A DNA stretch of 15,800 nt, from positions 1 through 15,800 of the forward strand of contig JBMNPH010000025.1 of NCBI GenBank assembly GCA_050943495.1. Direction: 5' to 3'. Origin of the DNA: Merdivicinus sp050943495. GTDB lineage: Bacteria; Bacillota; Clostridia; Oscillospirales; Ruminococcaceae. The first letter of the stretch is position 1, and each line of letters opens with the position of its first letter. The position numbers and the translations under genes were made by a program. The notes beneath the pieces were generated by a model. That model was not told the DNA's origin. It saw only the letters and a program-made list of their open reading frames with translations, and searched no databases. Shown here piece after piece: positions 1-6,932 of the stretch.

Positions 1-267
1 AATCAGAGTCTGAGCGTCTTTACGATGGACGAAAGCGGCAAAACAGATGCAGTATCAGGTGTCAGCATTTCGATCGCCGGCTTTGTCAGCCTGGCGGAAC
101 AGTGCATGGCGCAGGCTGCCGGAACCGAAATTCCGGAACCGGAAGAACCGGCTGCTCCGCAGGAAGGAACTCAAATTGATGCGGTATCCGGCGCGACATT
201 CTCTTCAACGGCAGTTGTCAAGGCGGTCAATCTGGCTTATGAATATCTGAAATCCATCGCAGGCTGA
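1..267 (+). CDS. FMN-binding domain protein, C-terminal part (5' end outside window)
   Basis: Open from the first base (first visible residues N-Q-S-L) to a TGA at 265-267, so only the last 88 residues are visible and the start lies upstream. Two copies of the FMN_bind flavinylation-type motif can be read: DAVSGVSIS near the start and DAVSGATFSS about 45 residues later, joined by a Pro/Glu-rich linker (EPEEPAAPQEG). In RnfG/NqrC and related extracytoplasmic flavoproteins, the Thr/Ser of such an SGAT motif carries covalent FMN attached by ApbE. The second copy fits that pattern well. The first has V in place of A and S in place of T and may be degenerate. The next gene, 20 bp on, encodes an Rnf-like membrane protein, suggesting a membrane electron-transfer unit. 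The exact substrate and partner are unknown. Confidence 0.8.
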   Translation, partial: NQSLSVFTMDESGKTDAVSGVSISIAGFVSLAEQCMAQAAGTEIPEPEEPAAPQEGTQIDAVSGATFSSTAVVKAVNLAYEYLKSIAG

Positions 268-287
268 ACGGGACGGGAGGAATTGGC

Positions 288-1061
288 ATGAAACTGAAAT
301 TTCCGGCGGAAGCCTTTGCGTTGGGCATCCTCCTGTTTTCTGCCGGTATGCAGGACGCTTTTGTCTATGGTGTCTTGGTTATTCTGGCGGCAGTCCTTTC
401 CGAATGGATCCGGACTTCGATAGACGGGCATTTTCCGCGTTGGAGTGTCTGCGCTTCTGTGCTGATTGCATCCGGCGCTGTTACCGCTTCCGCTTTCCGC
501 TGGGCTGATTTTGCCTTGGATGCTGGTGCCGGCGGATGGCTGTTGATGCTGAAGGGCGCTTTGATCGGATTGTTGGCTGCAAAATCCTGTTTGGAGGCCG
601 GATGGGATGCTGATTACGGCGAAATTTGCTGGGAATCGGGTCTTGCATGGGGGTTCTGGATTCTGTGCGCCATTCTGCGGGAATTTTTGGCGTCCGGAGA
701 AATCTTTGGCAATAAGATTGCGGAAATTTCTTTCCGTTCTTCCGCATTCGGTGGCTGGGCATTTGGGTTTCTGGCAGCAGGAGTGGTGCTCGGTTTGGTG
801 AACGTACTTGCAAAGAGGCAGTATACGGGCGGGGATAGCCTTTATGTGATGATTCCGGCGGTTTGTCTGGTACAGCCGTTCCAGTTTCCGTTAAAGGTGG
901 AATGGCTTGGAATGGCGCTGGCAGCGGGAATTACATTGGTACTGTTCCTTTCGGTGCGGAAGGTACTGGCTTTTTCATCAACTGGATCGGCGATGCGCAG
1001 GCTGCCGATTGAAATGGTTTCGATGGGATTGATTTTTTTGATTCTGGGCACCTATAAATAA
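288..1061 (+). CDS. Divergent RnfA/RnfE-like integral membrane protein
   Basis: 257 aa, ATG start preceded by GGGAGG at a good distance, ending just before a terminator. The protein is almost wholly hydrophobic, with about 6-8 membrane segments. Motifs resemble the Rnf/Nqr A-E family. LREFLASGEIFG (residues 130-141) is like the R-E-x-x-G-x-G-x-x-F segment of RnfE. LFLSVRKVL (219-227) followed by LPIEMVSMGLIFL (239-251) is like the C-terminal end of RnfA. One polypeptide thus seems to carry an RnfE-like half and an RnfA-like half, although it is much shorter than the two together. Lying directly behind an FMN-binding protein, it probably passes electrons to or from the extracytoplasmic flavin. 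The family link is made from remembered motifs, not a search, and should be treated as tentative. Confidence 0.55.
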   Translation: MKLKFPAEAFALGILLFSAGMQDAFVYGVLVILAAVLSEWIRTSIDGHFPRWSVCASVLIASGAVTASAFRWADFALDAGAGGWLLMLKGALIGLLAAKSCLEAGWDADYGEICWESGLAWGFWILCAILREFLASGEIFGNKIAEISFRSSAFGGWAFGFLAAGVVLGLVNVLAKRQYTGGDSLYVMIPAVCLVQPFQFPLKVEWLGMALAAGITLVLFLSVRKVLAFSSTGSAMRRLPIEMVSMGLIFLILGTYK

Positions 1062-1065
1062 AAAG

Positions 1066-1099
1066 AAAACGGTTCGGACGAATCAGTCCGGACCGTTTT
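1066..1099. terminator. Bidirectional intrinsic terminator
   Basis: A 14-bp stem (1066-1079 with 1086-1099, one G-T pair) closes the six-base loop GAATCA. A T-run follows on the plus strand, and the A-run before it gives T's on the minus strand. It lies between the convergent RnfA/E-like gene and the ABC permease gene and can serve both. Confidence 0.9.
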
Positions 1100-1102
1100 T
1101 TA

Positions 1103-1834
1103 TCAATATTCCCGTCTGTGCAAGACAATATTAGCAGTCCCCAGCAGGATGACAGACAGCAAAATGGTAATCCCAATTGTAATCAGATACTCTATCGGAA
1201 TGGATTTTCCCCGCCCAATGAGCTGATATTGGATGAGTGGGAAGAATCGGAGGGAGGGGACCGCGGAGTCTCCGGAAGAAAAATACAGCTGATTTCCGAA
1301 CATGGTCAGGAAAATCGAGAGTGCCACCCCGATGCCGGTGGAAATGCCTGTGTGCCGGATCAGAACGCTAACGGTGAAAAAGAGGAGGGAAATCCCCAGC
1401 ATTAGCGGCAGTCCCTGCAAAAGAATGATGCCTGCCTGCGCAAGAAAGAGGACGGCATCCGATTCAAGCGGAAGGAAAAAGAGGGCGTGCAGGACAGAAA
1501 GCAGCGGATAGAGAATCGCGAGCAGAAGAGTACCGGTCAGATACCGCAGCAGAATCGCCGGCAGGATCTGCCGTTGTTCATAGCCGCTCATAAGGTAGTA
1601 AGGGATGATTCCCTTGTCAGAAAAATCAGCGGAGACAGAAATTCCTGCATAAACGGCGATGCTGAGCATCAGCGGCATAGGATCACGTATGAGATTCAGA
1701 AAACACGCCTCAACACTGCCGTAATTTCCCAGCCAGACGGCAATTGCGGGCCCTAGCAACAGAACCCCCAAGATTACCCACAGACAGCAGGATTGGCGGA
1801 AGCGGCAGAATTCAGTGCGGATTACATTCCACAT
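1103..1834 (-). CDS. ABC-2 type transporter permease (second permease of the ytr-like operon)
   Basis: 243 aa, ATG preceded by AGGAGG on the minus strand. It opens with a short cytoplasmic stretch (MWNVIRTEFCRFRQ), followed by about six hydrophobic segments, the usual build of ABC-2 membrane proteins. It is the last gene of a four-gene operon (GntR regulator, ATPase, permease, permease), separated by only 12 bp from the preceding permease, and it stops just before the bidirectional terminator. It presumably pairs with the neighbouring permease and the ATPase as a heteromeric exporter. In B. subtilis the comparable YtrABCDEF system responds to cell-wall antibiotics and lipid II binding agents; the substrate here cannot be read from sequence. 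Confidence 0.8.
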   Translation of the reverse strand: MWNVIRTEFCRFRQSCCLWVILGVLLLGPAIAVWLGNYGSVEACFLNLIRDPMPLMLSIAVYAGISVSADFSDKGIIPYYLMSGYEQRQILPAILLRYLTGTLLLAILYPLLSVLHALFFLPLESDAVLFLAQAGIILLQGLPLMLGISLLFFTVSVLIRHTGISTGIGVALSIFLTMFGNQLYFSSGDSAVPSLRFFPLIQYQLIGRGKSIPIEYLITIGITILLSVILLGTANIVLHRREY

Positions 1835-1846
1835 GCGCCATTCCTC

Positions 1847-2476
1847 CTAAAACTCTTTCCGGCTCAGAATTTGAACCGAAAGCAGATAGGAAAGAATGCT
1901 GGCTGCGATAACGATTCCCGCAAATCCGACCGCAACCCCTGCCAGCGGCAGCGATTCCATCCAAGTGAGGTCAACGGACGGCAGAATTCCGACGATGACA
2001 AAGAATGGAATGACATAGAGAATCACGCTGATGAGCCGCGCTTTCTCTACCCCGACTTTGAAGTAAATCGGGATCGTCAACATCTCTGTCAGCTGGTAGA
2101 CCAGAAAAATCCCCAGCGAGGATGCGGCAAGCAATCCGGCACCCTCATGAAAGGTGAAAGAATCCACCAGAATGCTCAGCACGGTCACGCTTCCTCCACA
2201 GATCAGCAGGGAGAGGAGAGCATAGAGATATTTTGCCAGCACAATTTGCGCCGGGGTTAGCGGAAGGGTCAGCGCATAACTGTTCCATTTGGCGTTTTCA
2301 TCTAATGCAAAGGTGGAAACGGTGCTGTTAATGACCAGCATCATCGTCATCGCCGATAAAAAGATGGTGCTTTTCACGATGAGGGAGATTGCCAGATAAA
2401 TGACTACCATGAATCCAAGCTGTTTCCATAAGTATCCCCTCATTGTGTAAAAGTCTTTGCAGATCAATCCAATCAT
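1847..2476 (-). CDS. ABC-2 type transporter permease (first permease of the ytr-like operon)
   Basis: 209 aa, about six membrane segments. The N-terminus, MIGLICKDFYTMRGYLWKQ, is the amphipathic start seen in ABC2_membrane_5-type permeases, which begin with a lysine- and aspartate-containing cytoplasmic helix followed by a membrane helix. The start overlaps the stop of the ATPase gene by 4 bp (ATGA), which indicates translational coupling and complex partnership. A second, different permease follows at 12 bp. The transported molecule is not known. Confidence 0.82.
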   Translation of the reverse strand: MIGLICKDFYTMRGYLWKQLGFMVVIYLAISLIVKSTIFLSAMTMMLVINSTVSTFALDENAKWNSYALTLPLTPAQIVLAKYLYALLSLLICGGSVTVLSILVDSFTFHEGAGLLAASSLGIFLVYQLTEMLTIPIYFKVGVEKARLISVILYVIPFFVIVGILPSVDLTWMESLPLAGVAVGFAGIVIAASILSYLLSVQILSRKEF

Positions 2477-3330
2477 TCCTGATTCGCTCCTTTGGCAAAA
2501 AAGGTCATAATATCATCAATGGATGCCGGTTCTATCAGCATTTCCCGATAGGCGGAGTCCATGCGGTTGTCAACGAGAAATTCACAGTCAAAACGGCTTC
2601 TCCGTTCGCCCAGAATATGCCGCCGGTCTAAGCGGGATTCGTCTGCTTTCCCGCATTTCAGCACACCGAAACGTTCCATCATCTCGTCTTTTGACATGGA
2701 GAAAATGATCTTCCCGTTATGTAGGAAGGTGATGTAGTCTGCAATTTTTTCCAGATCACTGGTAATGTGGCTGGACAGAAGAATGCTGTGCTTCTCATCT
2801 TCAATAAATTCCAGGAAAAGATCAAGCATTTCATTGCGGACAACCGGATCCAGACCGCTCGTTGCCTCGTCTAAGATGAGCAGGCGGGGATGATGAGAGA
2901 GCGCAACCGCCAATGCCAGCTTTGCCTTCATTCCCTTGGAGAAGTCCTTGGCGGGTTTTCGCATGGGCAGGGAGAAGCGGTGGCAGTATTCGGAAAACAT
3001 CTGGGAATCCCAATGGGAATGGATGCGGGACATCACCGAGGAAATATCGTTCGGACGCATCGTGTCGTGGAAAAAGGCACCATCCAAGACGACTCCGATT
3101 TCCTCCCCAATCTCCCGCCGATTTTTGGCCGGATCTTTCCCAAGAACGGTAATTTCTCCTCCTTCTGGATGAATCAGCCCCAGAATGGATTTGATGGTAG
3201 TCGTTTTTCCCGCTCCATTTTCCCCGATAAATCCCATGATACTGCCTTCCGGAAGAGTGAAGCTGACATCGTCCAATGTGAAATCAGGGTAACATTTTTT
3301 CAGGCTACGGATTTCAATCGCGTTGTTCAT
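2473..3330 (-). CDS. ABC transporter ATP-binding protein, YtrB-like
   Basis: 285 aa from the ATG at 3330, which has GGGAGG seven bases upstream and overlaps the stop of the GntR gene by 4 bp. The frame stays open further upstream (to 3486), but that part overlaps the regulator and has no ribosome binding site. Walker A is GENGAGKT (residues 36-43), a short signature FSKGM (130-134) replaces the canonical LSGGQ, and Walker B plus the catalytic Glu is LLILDE (150-155), followed by the D-loop GLDP. FSKGM-type signatures and an Asp in place of the Q-loop glutamine (VVLDG) are common in ATPases linked to ABC-2 permeases and GntR/YtrA repressors. It energises the two permeases encoded downstream. 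Confidence 0.92.
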   Translation of the reverse strand: MNNAIEIRSLKKCYPDFTLDDVSFTLPEGSIMGFIGENGAGKTTTIKSILGLIHPEGGEITVLGKDPAKNRREIGEEIGVVLDGAFFHDTMRPNDISSVMSRIHSHWDSQMFSEYCHRFSLPMRKPAKDFSKGMKAKLALAVALSHHPRLLILDEATSGLDPVVRNEMLDLFLEFIEDEKHSILLSSHITSDLEKIADYITFLHNGKIIFSMSKDEMMERFGVLKCGKADESRLDRRHILGERRSRFDCEFLVDNRMDSAYREMLIEPASIDDIMTFFAKGANQE

Positions 3331-3704
3331 TTGGATTCCTCCCAAAATAGTGCGACCATCTCCAGCAGTTCCGCCTGGGAAATCCCGCCTTTTTTGGCGA
3401 TTTCCACTGCCTGCCCGATTGCGGTTTCTGCCTGCCGGAGAGATTCCTCCCGCAGAAGATCGGTATTCTGGGCGGCAACGAAGCATCCTTTTCCGGGGAC
3501 GGTTTCCAGAAATCCATCCCGTTCCAGATCTTCGTAGGCACGTTTGGTGGTGATGACGCTGATGCGCAGTTCTTTGGCGAGGGTACGCATGCTGGGCAGG
3601 GCGTCCCCTGCGGCAAGCGTGCCATCCATGATCTGCGACTTGATCTGTGCAGTGATCTGCTCATAAATGGGCTTTCCGCTGCTGTTGCTGATAAGTATTT
3701 CCAT
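3327..3704 (-). CDS. GntR-family transcriptional repressor, YtrA subfamily
   Basis: 125 aa. Residues about 8-75 form a GntR winged helix: PIYEQITAQIKSQI, then GDALPSMRTLAKELRIS with the recognition helix TTKRAYEDLERDGF, and the wing VPGKGCFV. The short C-terminal tail of about 50 residues is typical of the YtrA subfamily, which dimerises through two helices and has no large ligand domain. It is the first gene of the ABC operon and overlaps the ATPase gene by 4 bp. A perfect palindrome lies over the -10 element of its own promoter, so autorepression of the whole operon is the natural reading. YtrA-type regulators are commonly relieved by cell-wall-active agents; the inducer here is unknown. 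Confidence 0.92.
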   Translation of the reverse strand: MEILISNSSGKPIYEQITAQIKSQIMDGTLAAGDALPSMRTLAKELRISVITTKRAYEDLERDGFLETVPGKGCFVAAQNTDLLREESLRQAETAIGQAVEIAKKGGISQAELLEMVALFWEESK

Positions 3705-3715
3705 GAGGCACCTCT

Positions 3716-3750
3716 GTTATACTGTGTATATACTGTATGCACAGTATAAC
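3716..3750. promoter_or_regulatory. Palindromic operator for the GntR/YtrA repressor
   Basis: GTTATACTGTG (3716-3726) and CACAGTATAAC (3740-3750) are a perfect 11-bp inverted repeat around a 13-bp spacer. The spacer itself contains TATAC and ACTGTATG, so the site has nested half-sites. The right arm contains the -10 box and the left arm lies just past the transcription start, so a bound dimer would block RNA polymerase. Assignment to the adjacent GntR protein is inferred from position and symmetry. Confidence 0.8.
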
Positions 3751-3771
3751 ACCTTCTTCTCTCCTTGTCAA
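3743..3771 (-). promoter_or_regulatory. Sigma-A type promoter of the gntR-ABC operon
   Basis: On the minus strand a perfect TTGACA (3771-3766) is followed by exactly 17 bp and TATACT (3748-3743, five of six matches to consensus). The predicted start of transcription is near 3735, about 30 bases ahead of the gntR ATG. Confidence 0.88.
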
Positions 3772-3788
3772 GAGAAAAAATCAAAATC

Positions 3789-3817
3789 TTGCGGAATCTG
3801 GACGGGTATGTTAAAAT
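3789..3817 (+). promoter_or_regulatory. Possible promoter of the lysO pair
   Basis: TTGCGG (3789-3794), a 17-bp spacer and TAAAAT (3812-3817) lie about 30 bp ahead of the first lysO gene. The -35 is weak (three of six matches), the -10 good (five of six). The promoter diverges from the gntR promoter about 20 bp away. Confidence 0.4.
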
Positions 3818-3847
3818 AGGAAGGAATGTGGAAAAGGGGGCTGAAAG

Positions 3848-4135
3848 ATGCTGATTTTAGCAATTATGGCGGTTGGAGTGCTGATCGGTTATCGTTTTTT
3901 GCCGAAGAAGCTTCAGAAAATCAATACAGCTATCCAGTTGGGGTGTACTGTTGCACTGGTATTCTGTATGGGTGTCACACTTGGGCAGCGGGAAAATTTT
4001 TGGGCAGAGTTGGCTGACTTAGGATGGTGGAGTCTGCTGCTGGCAGTTATTCCAATGGGATTGTCCGCAATCCTAGTGTGGATTCTGACCCGAATTTGGG
4101 AGAAGCGCCGAGAAGATAGAAAGGAGCGGAATTAA
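3848..4135 (+). CDS. LysO-family transporter, N-terminal half protein
   Basis: 95 aa, ATG with AAGGGGG seven bases upstream. It has about three membrane segments (MLILAIMAVGVLIGYRF, then AIQLGCTVALVFCMGVTLG, then SLLLAVIPMGLSAILVWIL) and ends in a charged tail (RIWEKRREDRKERN). This corresponds to the first part of the lysine exporter LysO (YbjE, DUF340), which is one protein of about 300 aa in Escherichia coli. Here it is a separate gene whose stop codon directly touches the GTG of the second half. Two-gene LysO systems are known in clostridia, so this need not be a broken gene. The likely role is export of L-lysine or a toxic analogue, as one subunit of a two-chain carrier. Confidence 0.8.
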   Translation: MLILAIMAVGVLIGYRFLPKKLQKINTAIQLGCTVALVFCMGVTLGQRENFWAELADLGWWSLLLAVIPMGLSAILVWILTRIWEKRREDRKERN

Positions 4136-4729
4136 GTGGCTATACTGGTAATTCTGGCTCTTATAGCAGGAATTTTTTGCGGGCAGACTCTGTTTAGTGC
4201 AAAAATTGCCACTTTTATCAGCGAAAAATCGGAATGGGTTCTGATGCTGTTGATGTTTTCGGTGGGAATCAGCGTAGGAACTAACCGTGACATATTTCAG
4301 AAGCTGCGTAAAATGGATCTTCGTGTTTGGATGGTTCCGATTGGCGTAATTGTGGGATCCCTTTTGGGCGGCGTAGTTTGCAACTTTCTGATGCCGCTTG
4401 GATTTCGAGAAACGGTAAGTATTGGTGCAGGTATGGGATGGTACAGTTTGTCCGGGGTTATGCTTAGTGATTTTTATGGTGCTCAGATTGGTGCGGTCGC
4501 TTTTATGAGTAATCTTTTGCGGGAATTGCTGTCGTTTCTCACGATTCCGTTGGCAGTAAAGTATTTGAATCCTTATGCTGCCATCGCATTAGCAGGTGCA
4601 ACCAGTGAAGATACGACTCTTCCCATTTTGATGCGACACGCCAGTGCTGAAATGGTGGTTTATTCGGTGATGAATGGCGTGTTGACCAGTGCGGCCGTTC
4701 CCATTTTGCTTCGATTGCTTCGAAATTAG
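4136..4729 (+). CDS. lysO: Lysine exporter LysO family protein, C-terminal half
   Basis: 197 aa. It starts with GTG immediately after the stop of the preceding gene, with AAGGAG about ten bases upstream, so the two are translationally coupled. It has about five or six membrane segments. Conserved family features are GMGWYSLSG (residues 99-107) and SEDTTLP (157-163); acidic residues of this sort are needed for transport in the family. Together with the 95-aa partner it covers the full LysO fold. The substrate, lysine or thialysine, is taken from the family and not tested here. No lysine riboswitch was seen upstream. Confidence 0.85.
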   Translation: MAILVILALIAGIFCGQTLFSAKIATFISEKSEWVLMLLMFSVGISVGTNRDIFQKLRKMDLRVWMVPIGVIVGSLLGGVVCNFLMPLGFRETVSIGAGMGWYSLSGVMLSDFYGAQIGAVAFMSNLLRELLSFLTIPLAVKYLNPYAAIALAGATSEDTTLPILMRHASAEMVVYSVMNGVLTSAAVPILLRLLRN

Positions 4730-4758
4730 GGAAAACAAATCAAGCTATAAAAAAATCC

Positions 4759-4787
4759 TTGCAATTTTTGGTGAGATATAGTATAAT
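4759..4787 (+). promoter_or_regulatory. Promoter of the SRP RNA gene
   Basis: TTGCAA (4759-4764), exactly 17 bp, then a perfect TATAAT (4782-4787). Transcription would start near 4794, where the predicted closing helix of the SRP RNA begins. Confidence 0.88.
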
Positions 4788-4793
4788 AGGTAA

Positions 4794-4995
4794 AGTACCG
4801 ATTCCATACGGTCAAACAATTGAATTCGTAGACGAGAGCGTGCAATCCGACATACGGAGGAGCGGGTCCTGCGCGATGAAACACCGTGAACCATGTCAGG
4901 CGGGGAACCGAGCAGCATTAAGCGGATGCGTTCATGTGATGCAGTCAAGCCTTCTTCTTCGTATGTCCGATTGCACGGTTTTGTTTGCGGTACCG
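4794..4995 (+). ncRNA. ffs: Signal recognition particle RNA (4.5S/scRNA type)
   Basis: The universally conserved domain IV is readable at 4885-4925: GTGAACCATGTCAGG, a CGG-GGAA-CCG hairpin with a GGAA tetraloop, then AGCAGCATTAAG. The long helix is formed by 4839-4856 and 4960-4977, which are complementary over 18 bp apart from one C-C mismatch. The ends may close by GTACCG (4795-4800) with CGGTAC (4988-4993). The length of about 200 nt points to the longer Firmicutes type with extra sequence beyond the core, rather than the short enterobacterial 4.5S form. It lies directly upstream of dnaX, as scr does in Bacillus subtilis. No T-run terminator follows, so the 3' end is probably made by processing of a transcript reading into dnaX. 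The core is certain; the exact ends are approximate. Confidence 0.9.
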
Positions 4996-5018
4996 GTTGG
5001 CGGAAAGGAGGAGTGACG

Positions 5019-6545
5019 GTGTATCTTGCCCTGTATCGAAAGTGGCGCCCGCGGATATTTTCAGATGTGATTTCGCAGGAACATATTACCCGTACTCTTC
5101 AGAATCAGGTCAAATCCGGGAAGACTGCACATGCGTACCTGTTTACCGGTTCGCGCGGAACCGGTAAAACTACCTGTTCTAAAATTTTGGCAAAAGCAGT
5201 GAACTGCCTTCATCCGGTGGACGGAAATCCTTGTCTGGAATGTGAAATCTGCCGCGGGATTGAAGAAGGTTCCATTCTGGATGTCGTCGAAATGGACGCC
5301 GCCAGTAATAACAGTGTCGAAGATGTGCGTACCTTGCGGGATGAGGCGAATTATGCGCCTGCTGTATGCAAATATCGGGTTTATATCATTGACGAGGTGC
5401 ATATGCTCAGTGCAAGCGCCTTCAATGCCTTATTGAAAATCATGGAAGAACCGCCGGCTCATGTCCTTTTTATTCTGGCGACAACCGAGGTGCATAAGGT
5501 TCCGCAGACTATCATTTCGCGGTGTCAGCAGTTTGATTTCCGCCGGATCCGTCCGGATGACAGCGCCCAGCGGATGCTTCGAATCGCGCAGGCGGAAGGA
5601 TTTACGCTGGAAGAGGATGCGGCTGCACTGATTGCCCGCCTTTCGGATGGTGGTATGCGCGATGCGCTGTCTTTATTGGATCGCTGCGCCTCTTTTTCCG
5701 ATCATATCGACTTGCAGGTGGTTGCAGATACGGCTGGAATTGCCGGTTCGGCTCATTTGTTCCGACTCTCTGATGCGATGATCGCGCAGGATGCGGCCGC
5801 TGCAATTGCTCAGCTGAATGAACTCTATGACAATGCGAAAGGAATTGAGCGTTTGGTCGGGGAACTGATTCGCCATTTCCGTAATATCATGCTCTGCAAA
5901 ACGACGGCAGAACCGCAGAAACTGGTTGTTTGTCTGCCCGATGAAATGGAACAGTATAAGGCGGCAGCTCAGAAGCTGGCGCTGTCAAGAATTTTGGAAA
6001 TTTTAAGCATTTTACAGCGTTGTCTCGACAATCTGGCCCGAAGCGGCGATAAACGGGTGGAACTGGAAATGACGCTAATTCGGATTTGTTGTGCTGCTCA
6101 GATGGCAGTACAATCCCCAGCTGCACCGGTATCCGTGCCTAAGCAGCCATCCGTATCCAAGCCCATTCCTTCAGTTTCCCCAACACCGGCCCCTTCTTCG
6201 GAAGGCCAGGCAGGCGGACAGGTTCCGATGGCGCAATGGCCCGCTTTATTGGAAGAATTGTCGCGCAGTGAACCGGCATTGTTTGTAATGTTGGAAAATT
6301 CCCGCGCATTTATAAATAATGGATTGGTTTTGATTGAATCTCCCAATCCAATGTTAAAAAGTTTGCTTTTGACCAATAATATCGGTGCCAAACTAGCTGA
6401 TGTGGTTGAGCAGACGCTGGGCAGCCGTCATAAGCTTCGGATTGCCCGCATGGATTCTACGCAGGTTTCGGAGCAGTCTAATGCTGCTCTTGACCATATA
6501 TTACAAAAAGCAAAAGAGCAAAATATTGAGGTGCATGAATCTTAG
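5019..6545 (+). CDS. dnaX: DNA polymerase III subunits gamma and tau
   Basis: 508 aa from the GTG at 5019, seven bases behind AAAGGAGG, giving the family-typical N-terminus (M)YLALYRKWRP. The in-frame GTG at 5013 is too close to the ribosome binding site, and the longer open frame from 4893 overlaps the SRP RNA. It is an AAA+ clamp-loader ATPase: Walker A GSRGTGKT (residues 44-51), zinc-binding Cys63, Cys72, Cys75 and Cys78, Walker B VYIIDE (121-126), sensor-1 region LATTEVHKVPQTIISRC. A Pro/Ser-rich linker (roughly residues 365-400) separates the ATPase/collar from the C-terminal tau region. The protein loads the beta clamp and organises the replisome. It heads the dnaX-ybaB-recR operon. No obvious A-AAA-AAG slippage heptamer was seen. 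Confidence 0.97.
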   Translation: MYLALYRKWRPRIFSDVISQEHITRTLQNQVKSGKTAHAYLFTGSRGTGKTTCSKILAKAVNCLHPVDGNPCLECEICRGIEEGSILDVVEMDAASNNSVEDVRTLRDEANYAPAVCKYRVYIIDEVHMLSASAFNALLKIMEEPPAHVLFILATTEVHKVPQTIISRCQQFDFRRIRPDDSAQRMLRIAQAEGFTLEEDAAALIARLSDGGMRDALSLLDRCASFSDHIDLQVVADTAGIAGSAHLFRLSDAMIAQDAAAAIAQLNELYDNAKGIERLVGELIRHFRNIMLCKTTAEPQKLVVCLPDEMEQYKAAAQKLALSRILEILSILQRCLDNLARSGDKRVELEMTLIRICCAAQMAVQSPAAPVSVPKQPSVSKPIPSVSPTPAPSSEGQAGGQVPMAQWPALLEELSRSEPALFVMLENSRAFINNGLVLIESPNPMLKSLLLTNNIGAKLADVVEQTLGSRHKLRIARMDSTQVSEQSNAALDHILQKAKEQNIEVHES

Positions 6546-6575
6546 CATGCAGCATTCCTAAGGAGGACAAACTAT

Positions 6576-6923
6576 ATGAAAGCAAGACTTCCCCAGGGGT
6601 ATGGCAACAATGCCCAGAACATGAACAACATGATCCGCCAGGCACAGAAGATGCAGGAGGAAATGGAGAAGGCACAGGAAGAAATTAAGGCGAAGGAATA
6701 TTCCACAACCGTCGGCGGCGGCGTGGTTGAGATCACCATGACCGGCGACAAGGTTCTGAAGGCAATCAACCTGAAACCTGAGATCGTAGACCCCGAGGAT
6801 ATCGAAACGCTGCAGGATCTGATCATCAGCGGCGTCAATGAGGTGCTGCGTCAGGTCGAGGCGGAAACCGAGGAAAAAATGAATGCCATCTCCGGCGGCC
6901 TGAATATCCCCGGCCTCTTTTAA
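6576..6923 (+). CDS. ybaB: YbaB/EbfC family nucleoid-associated protein
   Basis: 115 aa, ATG behind a perfect TAAGGAGG. The N-terminal half is a Met/Gln-rich coiled coil (residues about 15-42, MNNMIRQAQKMQEEMEKAQEEI), followed by the family core TTVGGGVVEITMTGDKVLKAINLKPEIVDPEDIETLQDLI and the C-terminal GLNIPGLF. Members are small dimers that bind DNA without strong sequence preference and are nearly always found between dnaX and recR, as here (30 bp after dnaX, 9 bp before recR). Confidence 0.97.
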   Translation: MKARLPQGYGNNAQNMNNMIRQAQKMQEEMEKAQEEIKAKEYSTTVGGGVVEITMTGDKVLKAINLKPEIVDPEDIETLQDLIISGVNEVLRQVEAETEEKMNAISGGLNIPGLF

Positions 6924-6932
6924 GGAGTCAGA

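Noticed and set aside
3331..3486. Longer start for the ABC ATPase
   Set aside because: This region codes for the GntR protein in another frame; the ATG at 3330 has a good ribosome binding site and the usual 4-bp coupling.
4893..5018. Longer dnaX start
   Set aside because: It overlaps the SRP RNA, has no ribosome binding site, and the added residues do not resemble DnaX.
5019..6545. Programmed frameshift in dnaX to make gamma
   Set aside because: No A-AAA-AAG-like heptamer with downstream stem was found in the expected part of the gene.
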